Both the position numbers and the translations under genes were made by a program. The notes beneath the pieces were generated by a model. It had not been told where the DNA came from. It saw nothing but the letters and a program-made list of their open reading frames with translations, and did not search any database. DNA of 64,000 nucleotides from Betaproteobacteria bacterium UBA2592 (GTDB taxonomy: Bacteria > Pseudomonadota > Gammaproteobacteria > Burkholderiales > Rhodocyclaceae): positions 1 through 64,000 of the forward strand of contig DDKS01000067.1 in NCBI GenBank assembly GCA_002340095.1. Direction: 5' to 3'. Positions 26,501-35,624 of the stretch are shown here, one piece after another. Each line of letters opens with the position of its first letter. Position 1 is the first letter of the stretch.

Positions 26501-29092
26501 ATGAGCAAGTCCGCCGACAGCGCCAAGCACACCCCGATGATGCAGCAGTACCTGGCTCTCAAGGCCCAGCATCCGGACACCTTGCTGCTGTATCGCATGG
26601 GGGACTTCTACGAGCTGTTCTACGGGGATGCGGAAAAGGCGGCGCGGCTGCTGGACATTACCCTCACCACCCGGGGCCAGTCGGCCGGGGCGCCCATCAA
26701 GATGGCGGGGATTCCCTACCACGCGCTGGAGAGCTACTTGGCCAAGCTGGTGAAGCTGGGGGAATCGGTGGTGATCTGCGAGCAGATCGGCGATCCTGCC
26801 ACCAGCAAGGGGCCGGTGGAGCGGGCCGTGGCCCGCATCGTTACCCCAGGCACCCTCACTGATGCCTCCTTGCTGGACGAACGCCGGGATGTGCTGCTCC
26901 TGGCCCTGACCCAGGCGCGCCAGACGGTGGGCCTGGCCCGCTTGAATCTGGCCAGCGGCGAATTCATCCTCACCGAGATTCCCGCCGCCCAGCTGGGCGC
27001 CACCCTGGAGCGCATCCGCCCGGCGGAAATCCTGCTGCCGGACGGGCTGGACATCAGCCTGCCCGAAGGGGTGGCCCGTACCCGGCGGCCGGACTGGCAT
27101 TTCGAGCCGGACAGCGCCAAAGCGCTGCTCTGTGACCATTTCAAAGTACGCTCCCTGGGCGGCTTCGGGGCCGATGACTTGGGCCCCGCCCTGGCGGCGG
27201 CCGGCGCCCTGCTCCAGTACGCTCAGGCCACCCAGGCCCGGGCCCTGCCCCACGTGCAGGGCCTGCAGGTGGAACTGGAAAGCGCCTACCTGGGTCTGGA
27301 CACGGCCACCCGGCGCAATCTGGAACTCACCGAGACCCTACGGGGCCAACCGGCCCCCACCCTGTTCTCCTTGCTCGACACCTGCGTCACCAGCATGGGG
27401 GCCCGCTACCTACGCCACGCCCTGCATCATCCCCTGCGCAACCCGGCCCTGCCCACTGCCCGCCAGGAGGCGGTGGCCGTGCTGCTGGAAGACTACGGCC
27501 ATCTGGCCGGGCAGGTGCGCCAGGCCCTGAAGGGCCAAGCCGACCTGGAACGCATCGCCGGGCGCATTGCCCTGATGAACGCCCGCCCCCGGGACCTGTC
27601 CGCCCTGCGGGATTCCCTGGCCCGGCTGCCGGAACTGGCAGCCCCCCTTCTCTCTGCCCGAGATGCCAGCCCTCTGCTGGCCGAATTGGCAGCCGAACTG
27701 GTGGCTCCTGGGGAGGCCCTGGAACTTCTCAACCGGGCCATTGCCGCCGAACCCGCCGCCCAGATCCGGGACGGGGGCGTGATCGCCCCCGGTTATGACG
27801 CAGAGCTGGACGAACTCCGGGCCCTGAACGACAACTGCGGCGCCTTCCTGATGGACCTGGAAGCGCGAGAGCGGGAACGCACCGGCATTCCCAGCCTCAA
27901 GGTGGAATACAACAAGGTGCATGGCTTCTACATCGAGGTGACTCACACCCACGGGGACAAAATTCCCACGGATTACCGCCGCCGCCAGACCCTGAAGAAT
28001 GCTGAACGTTACATCACCCCGGAGCTGAAGGCCTTCGAGGACAAAGCTCTGTCCGCCCAGGAGCGGGGCCTGGCCCGGGAAAAGGCCCTGTTCGAGGACA
28101 TCCTCAACCGTCTGCAGCCGGAGGTCAGCCGCCTGCTGGCCATCGCCCGGGCCGTGGCCCAGCTCGACATGCTCGCCAGTTTCGCGGACACGGCCCTGCG
28201 CCGCAACTGGTGCCGGCCCGAGTTCAGCAGCGAGCCGGGCATCCACATCCAGGGCGGGCGCCACCCGGTGGTGGAGGGAGAAATGGAAGGCAGCGGCGAC
28301 ACCTTCATTGCCAACGACGTGGATCTTTCCGACAACCGCCGCCTGCTACTCATCACCGGTCCCAACATGGGTGGTAAATCCACCTACATGCGCCAGACAG
28401 CCCTGATCGCCCTGCTCGCCCATGTGGGCAGCTTCGTGCCCGCGCAAGCGGCCACCCTGGGCCCCCTGGACCGCATCTTCACCCGCATCGGCGCTTCTGA
28501 CGACCTGGCTTCAGGCCGCTCCACCTTCATGGTGGAAATGACCGAGGCCGCCGCCATTTTGCACCACGCCAGCCCCAACAGCCTGGTGCTGATGGACGAG
28601 ATCGGCCGGGGCACCTCCACCTTCGACGGCCTGGCCCTGGCCTTTGCCATCTGCCGTCACCTGCTGGAGAAGAACCGCAGCCTGACCCTGTTCGCCACCC
28701 ACTATTTCGAACTTACCCGCCTGGCCCAGAACTATCCCACCCTGGCCAACGTGCATCTGGATGCGGTAGAGCACGGGGAGCGCATCGTCTTCCTGCACAC
28801 GGTGGAAGAAGGCCCGGCCAACCAAAGTTACGGCATCCAGGTGGCAGCTCTGGCGGGTATGCCCGGAGCCGTGGTGCGGGCGGCCAAAAGGCAGTTGCGG
28901 GAGCTGGAACAAAAGGCTTCGGAACCCCCCTTGCAGCCGGACCTGTTCGCCAGCGCCCCGGCTCTGGAGCCAGAAGTGCATATCGAGCCCCATCCGGTGC
29001 TAAAGCAACTCGAAGTCCTGGACCCGGACAGCCTCACCCCCCGGGAAGCCCTGGATGCCCTGTACCGCCTGAAGGAAGCTCTGTGCCAATGA
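26501..29092 (+). CDS. mutS: DNA mismatch repair protein MutS
   Basis: An 863-residue MutS1. The mismatch-wedging F-x-E is in MGDFYELF (Phe36, Glu38). Connector, lever and clamp domains follow, then the ATPase with Walker A GPNMGGKSTYMRQ (about residues 621-633), Walker B LVLMDEIGRGTS and the signature FATHYFELT. The C-terminal tail includes a dimerisation segment. The start at 26501 begins before the conserved TPMMQQYLALK; codons upstream are not conserved and no clear ribosome site is seen. It overlaps the next gene by four bases. Confidence 0.97.
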   Translation: MSKSADSAKHTPMMQQYLALKAQHPDTLLLYRMGDFYELFYGDAEKAARLLDITLTTRGQSAGAPIKMAGIPYHALESYLAKLVKLGESVVICEQIGDPATSKGPVERAVARIVTPGTLTDASLLDERRDVLLLALTQARQTVGLARLNLASGEFILTEIPAAQLGATLERIRPAEILLPDGLDISLPEGVARTRRPDWHFEPDSAKALLCDHFKVRSLGGFGADDLGPALAAAGALLQYAQATQARALPHVQGLQVELESAYLGLDTATRRNLELTETLRGQPAPTLFSLLDTCVTSMGARYLRHALHHPLRNPALPTARQEAVAVLLEDYGHLAGQVRQALKGQADLERIAGRIALMNARPRDLSALRDSLARLPELAAPLLSARDASPLLAELAAELVAPGEALELLNRAIAAEPAAQIRDGGVIAPGYDAELDELRALNDNCGAFLMDLEARERERTGIPSLKVEYNKVHGFYIEVTHTHGDKIPTDYRRRQTLKNAERYITPELKAFEDKALSAQERGLAREKALFEDILNRLQPEVSRLLAIARAVAQLDMLASFADTALRRNWCRPEFSSEPGIHIQGGRHPVVEGEMEGSGDTFIANDVDLSDNRRLLLITGPNMGGKSTYMRQTALIALLAHVGSFVPAQAATLGPLDRIFTRIGASDDLASGRSTFMVEMTEAAAILHHASPNSLVLMDEIGRGTSTFDGLALAFAICRHLLEKNRSLTLFATHYFELTRLAQNYPTLANVHLDAVEHGERIVFLHTVEEGPANQSYGIQVAALAGMPGAVVRAAKRQLRELEQKASEPPLQPDLFASAPALEPEVHIEPHPVLKQLEVLDPDSLTPREALDALYRLKEALCQ

Positions 29093-30060
29093 CCCGCAAG
29101 CTCGCCTCCTGGCTGCTGGCTCTGGCCCTGGGGCTGGCCTTTGGTTTCAACCTGGAAACCGCCCAGGCCGAGACCTGGCATTTCGGCCTGCTGGGCGATG
29201 TACCCTACTCGGAACAAGAGCGGGCCGAGCTGCCAAAGATGCTGGCGGCCATGGCTGCGGAAAGCGGGACGGACAAACCCGCCTTCATCGCCCATATCGG
29301 CGACATCAAGCACGGCAAGGACCGCTGCGACGACGCCCTGTTCCAGGACCGCTACCATCTGTTCCAGGCCAGCCCGGTGCCCCTGGTCTTCGTGCCTGGC
29401 GACAATGAATGGACGGATTGCGACCGGGCCAGCAACGGCAGTTATGAGCCCCGGGAACGGCTGGCGAAGCTGCGGGAAATCTTCTGGTCAAACGACAGGA
29501 GCCTGGGCCGACAGCAACTCAGGCTGGAACGGCAAGCCGGGCCATGGCGGGAACACAGCCGCTTCCGCCTGGGGCCTGTGCTGTTCGTCACCCTCAACCT
29601 GCCCGGGGGCAACAACAACTGGGGCATGACCGACAAGCCCAGTGCCGAATACCTTGAGCGCAACCCGGCGGTAATCGCCTGGTTGGTGGATGCCTTCGCC
29701 CTGGCGCGGCAGGAAAAGCTGCAAGGCGTAGTGCTGCTGTTCCAGGCCAACCCGGGCTTCAAGTATTTCGCCAAGGGCCTGGGCATTTCCGGCTACCGGC
29801 AGTTCCTGGAAACCCTGCGCCAGGAAACCGAGCGCTTCGGCCAGCAGGGCGGCCAGGTGGTGGCGGTGCACGGGGACACCCACCAGTTCCGGGTGGACCA
29901 GCCCCTGCGGGACCGCGAGGGCAAGGTGCTCGCCAACTTCACCCGGGTGGAGACCTTCGGTTATCCGCTCATGGGCTGGGTGCGGGGCAGCATCGACACG
30001 ACCGAGCCGGGCCTGTTCCGCTTCGAGGCCCATCCCTGGCCCCCGCGGCAAAGCCCCTGA
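29089..30060 (+). CDS. exported calcineurin-like metallophosphoesterase
   Basis: A 323-residue protein with a signal peptide (about 1-27, cleavage near AQA). Metal-binding motifs in order: LLGDVPYS, HIGDIKHG, PGDNEWTDC and, near the C-terminus, VHGDTHQFR. These are the usual spacing for a calcineurin-type phosphoesterase with two metals. The substrate is unknown; periplasmic location suggests phosphate scavenging or envelope turnover. The ATG overlaps the mutS stop (ATGA), so it is co-translated with mutS, though a shared function is not apparent. Confidence 0.85.
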   Translation: MTRKLASWLLALALGLAFGFNLETAQAETWHFGLLGDVPYSEQERAELPKMLAAMAAESGTDKPAFIAHIGDIKHGKDRCDDALFQDRYHLFQASPVPLVFVPGDNEWTDCDRASNGSYEPRERLAKLREIFWSNDRSLGRQQLRLERQAGPWREHSRFRLGPVLFVTLNLPGGNNNWGMTDKPSAEYLERNPAVIAWLVDAFALARQEKLQGVVLLFQANPGFKYFAKGLGISGYRQFLETLRQETERFGQQGGQVVAVHGDTHQFRVDQPLRDREGKVLANFTRVETFGYPLMGWVRGSIDTTEPGLFRFEAHPWPPRQSP

Positions 30061-30072
30061 GCCGGAATCACA

Positions 30073-30094
30073 CAGGGCCCCGTCCGGGGCCCTG
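30073..30094. terminator. hairpin between convergent metallophosphoesterase and rbfA genes
   Basis: A perfect ten-base-pair palindromic stem (CAGGGCCCCG / CGGGGCCCTG) with a tiny loop, placed between two convergent stop codons 36 bases apart. There is no T tract on either side, so it may act as a weak bidirectional terminator or an RNA end stabiliser. Confidence 0.55.
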
Positions 30095-30096
30095 GC

Positions 30097-30504
30097 TCAT
30101 TCGGGATCCTTGCTCCCGGTATCCGGCAGACCTTCGCCATCCCCACCGCTACTGCTGCGGGACAGGGCTGCCGCCTCGTCGATGAGCCGGGAAAGACTGG
30201 CCCCCCGCTCCAGGGAATCGTCGTGGATGAAGTGCAGTTCCGGCAGGGTGTGGATGCGCACCCGCCGGCCCAGTTCCCGGCGCAGGAAGCCGGAAGCCCG
30301 GCGCAGCCCGGCCTGGATTTCCGGCAGATGGGAAATGTCCAGGGTGGTGAAAAAAATCTTCGCGTGGGCGTAATCCGGGGTCAGCTCGACGGCAGTGAGG
30401 CTGATCATGCCCACACGGGGGTCCTTGAGTTCGCTACGGATGATCTCGGCCAGATCCCGGCGGATCTGCTCGGACACCCGGTCCGAGCGGGAAAAGCTTT
30501 TCAT
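30097..30504 (-). CDS. rbfA: 30S ribosome-binding factor A
   Basis: A 135-residue KH-like protein that matures the 5' end of 16S rRNA in the small subunit and is needed in the cold. The family start RSDRVSEQIRRDLAEII, the ELTPDYAHAKIFFT strand and the HFIHDDSLERG motif are present. The C-terminus carries an acidic Ser/Gly-rich tail. GGGAG precedes the ATG. It follows infB by 75 bases; a long inverted repeat (AGCGAGGC / GCCTCGCT, 30527-30559) lies in that gap. truB, often next, is absent. Confidence 0.96.
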   Translation of the reverse strand: MKSFSRSDRVSEQIRRDLAEIIRSELKDPRVGMISLTAVELTPDYAHAKIFFTTLDISHLPEIQAGLRRASGFLRRELGRRVRIHTLPELHFIHDDSLERGASLSRLIDEAAALSRSSSGGDGEGLPDTGSKDPE

Positions 30505-30579
30505 GTCATGACTCCCGGAAAAGGGAAGCGAGGCCGGGACCGGCAGGCCCCGCCTCGCTGCACGGATTCCATCTGCTGC

Positions 30580-33381
30580 CTAGAGGGTGCGGGCCACTTC
30601 CTGGATTTCGTAGGCTTCAAGCATGTCGCCTTCCTTGATCTCGTTGAAGTTCTTGAGGGAAAGACCGCACTCGAAACCAGCCTTGACTTCCTTCACGTCA
30701 TCCTTGAAACGCTTGAGGGAGTCGAGCTCGCCATCCCAAGTGACCACGTTGTTGCGCAGCAGACGGATGCGGGAATTGCGCCTGACCACGCCTTCTTGCA
30801 CCAGACAACCGGCAATGGCGCCCACCTTGGAGATGAAGAAGACCTGGCGTATCTCCACCATGCCGGTGATGACCTCCTTTTTCTCGGGCGCCAGCATCCC
30901 GGACAGGGCGGCCTTCACCTCATTCACGGCATCGTAAATGATGTTGTAGTAGCGGATGTCCACCCCGAAGCTTTCGGCCAGCTTGCGGGCATTGGCATCG
31001 GCACGGGTATTGAAGCCGATGATCACGGCACCGGAGGCCTGAGCCAGGTTCACGTCGGATTCGCTGATCCCCCCCACGGCGCTGTGGATCACATTCACCC
31101 GCACTTCCTCGTTGGACAGCTTGGTCAGGGTCTGCACCAGGGCCTCCTGGGAACCCTGCACGTCCGCCTTGATGATGAGCGGCAGGCTCTTGACCTCGCC
31201 CTCGCCCATCTGTTCAAACATGTTCTCGAGCTTGGCGGCCTGCTGCTTGGCCAGCTTCACATCACGGAACTTGCCCTGGCGGAACAGGGCGATTTCGCGG
31301 GCCTTCTTTTCGTCGGCCATGACAATGGCCTCCTCGCCTGCGGCCGGCACATCGGAAAGACCGAGGATTTCCACAGGGATGGAAGGGCCAGCCTCCTTGA
31401 TGGTCTTGCCATTCTCGTCCAGCATGGCACGGATGCGACCGAACACCTGGCCGGCCAGCACCACGTCACCCTGCTTCAGGGTGCCGGACTGCACCAGCAT
31501 GGTGGCCACGGGGCCACGGCCCTTGTCGAGGCGAGCTTCGATGATCAGGCCCTTGGCCGGTGCTTCCTTCGGGGCCTTCAGTTCCAGGATTTCAGCCTGA
31601 AGCAGCACGTTCTCCAACAGCTCATCGATGCCCATGCCCTTCTTGGCAGAAACCGGGATGAAGGGAGAGTCGCCACCGTATTCTTCCGGCACAACCCCCT
31701 CGGCCACCAGTTCCTGCTTGACCCGGTCGGGATTGGCTTCGGGCTTGTCGATCTTGTTCACCGCCACGACGATGGGCACACCTGCGGCCTTGGCATGGTG
31801 GATGGCTTCCTTGGTCTGGGGCATCACGCCGTCGTCGGCGGCCACCACCAGGATGACGATGTCGGTGGCCTTGGCACCACGAGCCCGCATGGCCGTGAAG
31901 GCCTCGTGCCCCGGGGTATCCAGGAAGGTGATCATGCCGCGCTCGGTTTCCACATGGTAGGCACCGATGTGCTGGGTGATGCCACCGGCTTCGCCGGAGG
32001 CCACCTTGGCGCGTCGGATGCAGTCCAGCAGCGAGGTTTTGCCGTGGTCCACGTGGCCCATCACAGTGACCACGGGAGCACGAGGCTCCAGGGGGGCATC
32101 CTTGTGTTCAGCGTGGTGGTCGTCCAGGAAGGCATCCGGGTCGTCCAGCTTGGCGGCAACCGCCACGTGGCCCATCTCCTCCACCACGATCATGGCGGTT
32201 TCCTGGTCCAGCACCTGGTTGATGGTGACCATGGATCCCATCTTCATCAGGGTCTTGATGACCTCGGTGGCCTTGACGGACATCTTGTGAGCCAGATCGG
32301 CCACGGAGATGGTCTCGGGCACATGCACCTCACGCACGATGGGCTCGGTGGGCGCCTGGAAACTGCCTTCGCCATCGTTCTTGTGGGCAGTCTTCCTGCC
32401 ATGCTTGCCGCCTTCCTTCCAGCCGGTGCCGCCCACGGCACCCCGAGTCTTGAGGCCGCTCTTCTTTTTGCCGTCCTCCCAGGCATCCTTGCCGCTCTTG
32501 CCTTTCTTGTCGGCATCGGGTTTCTTGTGCAGGGTCTTGTCGGAAGGCTTGGCTTCGGTGGTGGCCTGGGCTGCCGCCTGCTGCTTGGCGGCTTCGGCGG
32601 CCTTGGCAGCGGCGGCCTTTTCTTCGGCCTCCCTGCGCAGCCGGGCCAGCTCGGCCTGACGTTCCTGCTTTTCCTTCAGTTCCCGGGCCTGGCGCTCCAA
32701 CAGTTCCCGCTGGCGGCGTTCTTCTTCGGCCCGGGCGCGTAGCTCGGCCTCGTCGAGGAAGGATTGCTTGACCACGGTCTTGACCTTGCGCACCGGCGCG
32801 GCCCCCTCCGCCGGCGCGGCGGCCTTGGGAGCCTGGACCGGAGCGGGCTCCGCTGCCGGCACGGCAGCCGGAACGGGCTGGACGACCGGAGCAGGTTCAG
32901 GGGCAGGCTCCGGCGCCGGCTCGGGTTCGGATGTCACGGGGGCCGCCACCACGGATTCCGGCTCGACCGGAGCGGCGGCCCCGGGGTCGGAAGCCGGCAC
33001 CACGGGCTCGGGCTTGAGTTCAGCCGCCTGACGGGCTTCGGCAGCCTTGGCCTCCGCTGCCGCTGCCGCGGCCAGCTCGGCGGGGTCGCGCTTGACCAGC
33101 ACCCGCTTCTTGCGCACTTCCACCTGCACGGTCCGGGCCCGGCCCTGGGCATCGGTGGCACGGATTTCCGTGGTCTCCTTGCGGGTCAGGGTGATCTTGG
33201 TCTTGGTATCGGCTTCGCCATGGGAACGGCGCAGAAAATCCAGCAACCTGGCCTTGTCCTGATCCGTCAGGCTATCCTGGGGTCCCTGTTTGCTCACGCC
33301 TGCCTTGGCGAGCTGTTCCAGCAGGGCGTCCACCGGCATTCTCAGCTCGCCGGCAAACTGGGCAACGGTCGTTGTCGTCAT
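30580..33381 (-). CDS. infB: translation initiation factor IF-2
   Basis: A 933-residue GTPase that brings initiator tRNA to the ribosome. Residues 1-55 form the IF2 N-terminal domain; about 60-330 is an Ala/Pro/Glu/Lys-rich charged linker with long coiled stretches (about 210-270). The G domain has GHVDHGKTSLL (about 441-451), DTPGHEAFT and NKIDKPEAN, followed by domains II, III and the fMet-tRNA-binding C-terminal domain. The ATG at 33381 begins MTTTTVAQFA with GGGGGAG upstream. It starts 11 bases after nusA. Internal starts giving shorter IF2 forms are possible but not evident. Confidence 0.97.
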   Translation of the reverse strand: MTTTTVAQFAGELRMPVDALLEQLAKAGVSKQGPQDSLTDQDKARLLDFLRRSHGEADTKTKITLTRKETTEIRATDAQGRARTVQVEVRKKRVLVKRDPAELAAAAAAEAKAAEARQAAELKPEPVVPASDPGAAAPVEPESVVAAPVTSEPEPAPEPAPEPAPVVQPVPAAVPAAEPAPVQAPKAAAPAEGAAPVRKVKTVVKQSFLDEAELRARAEEERRQRELLERQARELKEKQERQAELARLRREAEEKAAAAKAAEAAKQQAAAQATTEAKPSDKTLHKKPDADKKGKSGKDAWEDGKKKSGLKTRGAVGGTGWKEGGKHGRKTAHKNDGEGSFQAPTEPIVREVHVPETISVADLAHKMSVKATEVIKTLMKMGSMVTINQVLDQETAMIVVEEMGHVAVAAKLDDPDAFLDDHHAEHKDAPLEPRAPVVTVMGHVDHGKTSLLDCIRRAKVASGEAGGITQHIGAYHVETERGMITFLDTPGHEAFTAMRARGAKATDIVILVVAADDGVMPQTKEAIHHAKAAGVPIVVAVNKIDKPEANPDRVKQELVAEGVVPEEYGGDSPFIPVSAKKGMGIDELLENVLLQAEILELKAPKEAPAKGLIIEARLDKGRGPVATMLVQSGTLKQGDVVLAGQVFGRIRAMLDENGKTIKEAGPSIPVEILGLSDVPAAGEEAIVMADEKKAREIALFRQGKFRDVKLAKQQAAKLENMFEQMGEGEVKSLPLIIKADVQGSQEALVQTLTKLSNEEVRVNVIHSAVGGISESDVNLAQASGAVIIGFNTRADANARKLAESFGVDIRYYNIIYDAVNEVKAALSGMLAPEKKEVITGMVEIRQVFFISKVGAIAGCLVQEGVVRRNSRIRLLRNNVVTWDGELDSLKRFKDDVKEVKAGFECGLSLKNFNEIKEGDMLEAYEIQEVARTL

Positions 33382-33392
33382 GCTTCTCCCCC

Positions 33393-34865
33393 TTACTCGA
33401 ACCAATGGGCGCGGGCCTTGAGAATCAGCGCCTTGGCCTTTTCCTCGTCCATCCCGGTCATGTCGGTCAACTCATCCACAGCCAGTTCGGCCAGTTCGTC
33501 CCGCGTCCTGACGCCGTGCGTGGCGAGCCGGGTGGCCATGTCATGATCCATGCCCTCAAGCGTCAGCAGATCCTCGGCCACCTGCTCCAACTGCTCCTCA
33601 GCCACGATGGCTTCGGTCAGCAGGACATTGCGGGCACGGTTGCGCAATTCATTGACGATTTCCTCGTCCAGCCCCTCGATTTCGAGCATCTCGGCCAGGG
33701 GCACATAAGCCACTTCCTCGAGGGTGGAGAAGCCTTCCTCGATCAGCAGGTCGGCAAGCTCCTCGTCGATGTCCAGTTTTTCCATGAACAGCACACGGGT
33801 GGCAGCGGTTTCGGCTTCGAGCCGCTTGGCGGATTCATCCTGGGTCATCAGATTGATGGTCCAGCCGGTCAGCTCGGAAGCCAGGCGCACGTTCTGCCCG
33901 CTGCGACCGATGGCCACTGCCAGGTTGGCCTCGTCCACCACCACGTCCATGGCGTGCTTGTCCTCGTCCACCACGATGGAGACGACTTCGGCTGGCGCCA
34001 GGGCGCCAATCACATATTGAGCCGGATCCGCCGCCCAGAGGACGATGTCCACGTGCTCGCCACCCACCTCGTTGCGCACCGCCGTGACGCGGCTGCCCCG
34101 CATACCGACGCAGGTGCCGATGGGGTCTACCCGGGGATCATTGGACTTGACGGCAATCTTGGCGCGCAGACCGGGGTCCCGGGCGCAGCCCTTGATTTCC
34201 ATCAGCCCCTCCTCAATCTCGGGAACTTCCAGCTCGAACAGGCGGATGATGAATTCCGGTGCGGTGCGGGACAGGATGATCTGGGGGCCACGCCCCCCCC
34301 GGTCGATGCGCAGCAGGTAGGCCTTGACCCGGTCACCGACACGCAGGTTTTCCTTGGGAATCATCTGGTCCCGGGGCAGGATAGCTTCGATCTTGCCGGC
34401 CTCGACGATGGCATTGCCCCGCTCCATGCGCTTGATGGTGCCGGAGACGATGTGTTCCTTACGCTCCAGGAAATCACTGAGGATCTGCTCCCGCTCGGCA
34501 TCGCGGATCTTCTGCATGATCACCTGCTTGGCGGCCTGGGCGCCGATGCGGCCGAAGTCGATGGGCTCCAGGGCTTCTTCCAGGTAATCGCCCACCTCCA
34601 CGTCCGGATCATCCTTCCGGGCTTCGGACAGGGGCACCTGATTGGCTTCGTTCAGGTAATCGGCATCGGCCACCACCTGCCAGCGGCGAAAGGATTCATA
34701 ACTCCCCGTGTTCCGGTCGATGCTCACCCATACGTCAGCCTCGTCGTGGATACGCTTTTTGGTGGCCGAAGCCAGTGCGCTTTCCAGGGCGCCGAACACC
34801 ACTTCCTTGGCCACGTTTTTTTCCCGGGCCAGGGCATCCACCAGCAACAACATTTCACGGCTCAT
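33393..34865 (-). CDS. nusA: transcription termination/antitermination factor NusA
   Basis: A 490-residue protein: N-terminal RNA-polymerase-binding domain (about 1-125), S1 domain (about 135-200), two KH domains (about 200-345, with CVGMRGSRV and AIGRSGQNVRLA) and two C-terminal acidic helix-hairpin-helix repeats (about 360-485). NusA binds RNA polymerase and RNA and affects pausing, termination and antitermination. A near-perfect AGGAGG precedes the ATG. It sits in rimP-nusA-infB, with short gaps on both sides. Confidence 0.97.
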   Translation of the reverse strand: MSREMLLLVDALAREKNVAKEVVFGALESALASATKKRIHDEADVWVSIDRNTGSYESFRRWQVVADADYLNEANQVPLSEARKDDPDVEVGDYLEEALEPIDFGRIGAQAAKQVIMQKIRDAEREQILSDFLERKEHIVSGTIKRMERGNAIVEAGKIEAILPRDQMIPKENLRVGDRVKAYLLRIDRGGRGPQIILSRTAPEFIIRLFELEVPEIEEGLMEIKGCARDPGLRAKIAVKSNDPRVDPIGTCVGMRGSRVTAVRNEVGGEHVDIVLWAADPAQYVIGALAPAEVVSIVVDEDKHAMDVVVDEANLAVAIGRSGQNVRLASELTGWTINLMTQDESAKRLEAETAATRVLFMEKLDIDEELADLLIEEGFSTLEEVAYVPLAEMLEIEGLDEEIVNELRNRARNVLLTEAIVAEEQLEQVAEDLLTLEGMDHDMATRLATHGVRTRDELAELAVDELTDMTGMDEEKAKALILKARAHWFE

Positions 34866-34892
34866 CTTCTCAGACCTCCTAATCCGCCAGGC

Positions 34893-35333
34893 TCAACCGA
34901 AGTCGGGCACCAGACGCGCTTTCTCAATGTTTTCCAAATCCAGTTCCACCTCGCCCGAATCCAGGCGCAGAGCCACCTTGCCGTCACGCACCCCCAGGAG
35001 TTCGCCCTGAAAATTGCGCTGCCCGTTCAAGGGCAGGCGGATGCGCACCTGGATATCCTGTCCGGCAAAGCGTTCGAAATCCGCCGGCTTCTTCACCGGC
35101 CTGTCCAGCCCGGGCGACGACACTTCCAGACGATCGTAATCCACGTCCTCCACTTCGAGGAGACGGGAAACCTGATGGGAAACGAGGGCGCAATCCTCCA
35201 CATCGACCCCCCCTTCCTTGTCGGGCTTGTCGATGAAGATGCGGATGGTCCGCCCCTTGGGCGAGCGCTCCAGATCCACCAGCTCGTAACCGAGACCGCT
35301 GATCGTCTTTTCGAGTAGTGCGTGCAAATCCAT
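34893..35333 (-). CDS. rimP: ribosome maturation factor RimP
   Basis: A 146-residue two-domain protein needed for 30S maturation. The N-terminal domain (about 1-75) has the family pattern LLEKTISGLGYELVD and IFIDKPDKEGGV; the linker VSSPGLDRPVKKPADFER joins to the C-terminal Sm-like barrel. The ATG at 35333 is chosen by family length; there is no ribosome site, and an in-frame ATG eleven codons upstream is equally unsupported. It is the first gene of rimP-nusA-infB-rbfA. No initiator-tRNA gene is seen upstream. Confidence 0.94.
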   Translation of the reverse strand: MDLHALLEKTISGLGYELVDLERSPKGRTIRIFIDKPDKEGGVDVEDCALVSHQVSRLLEVEDVDYDRLEVSSPGLDRPVKKPADFERFAGQDIQVRIRLPLNGQRNFQGELLGVRDGKVALRLDSGEVELDLENIEKARLVPDFG

Positions 35334-35624
35334 GGCCAGAAAACAAAAAATGGGCGCGAAGCCCATCACGATATAACCGCCGCCAGAACGGCGGCCTGCT
35401 GAACAAACCCTGGAATTGTAACGGATTTTCCTGCCAAGGCCAAGTTCTTTTACGGCTGCCTCCACGTTCCAGCCCGCTCCGGGCCCGGAGCCAGGCAGAC
35501 ACGCCCGGCAGACACCCGGCTTCCGGACGCTGCCCGCACCGGGTCGGAAAGCCCCGAAAAACGGGACTACAATCGCACATCGAACGCCCCGGGAACAACC
35601 GGGCAGACGGGAACGGAACAAGCT

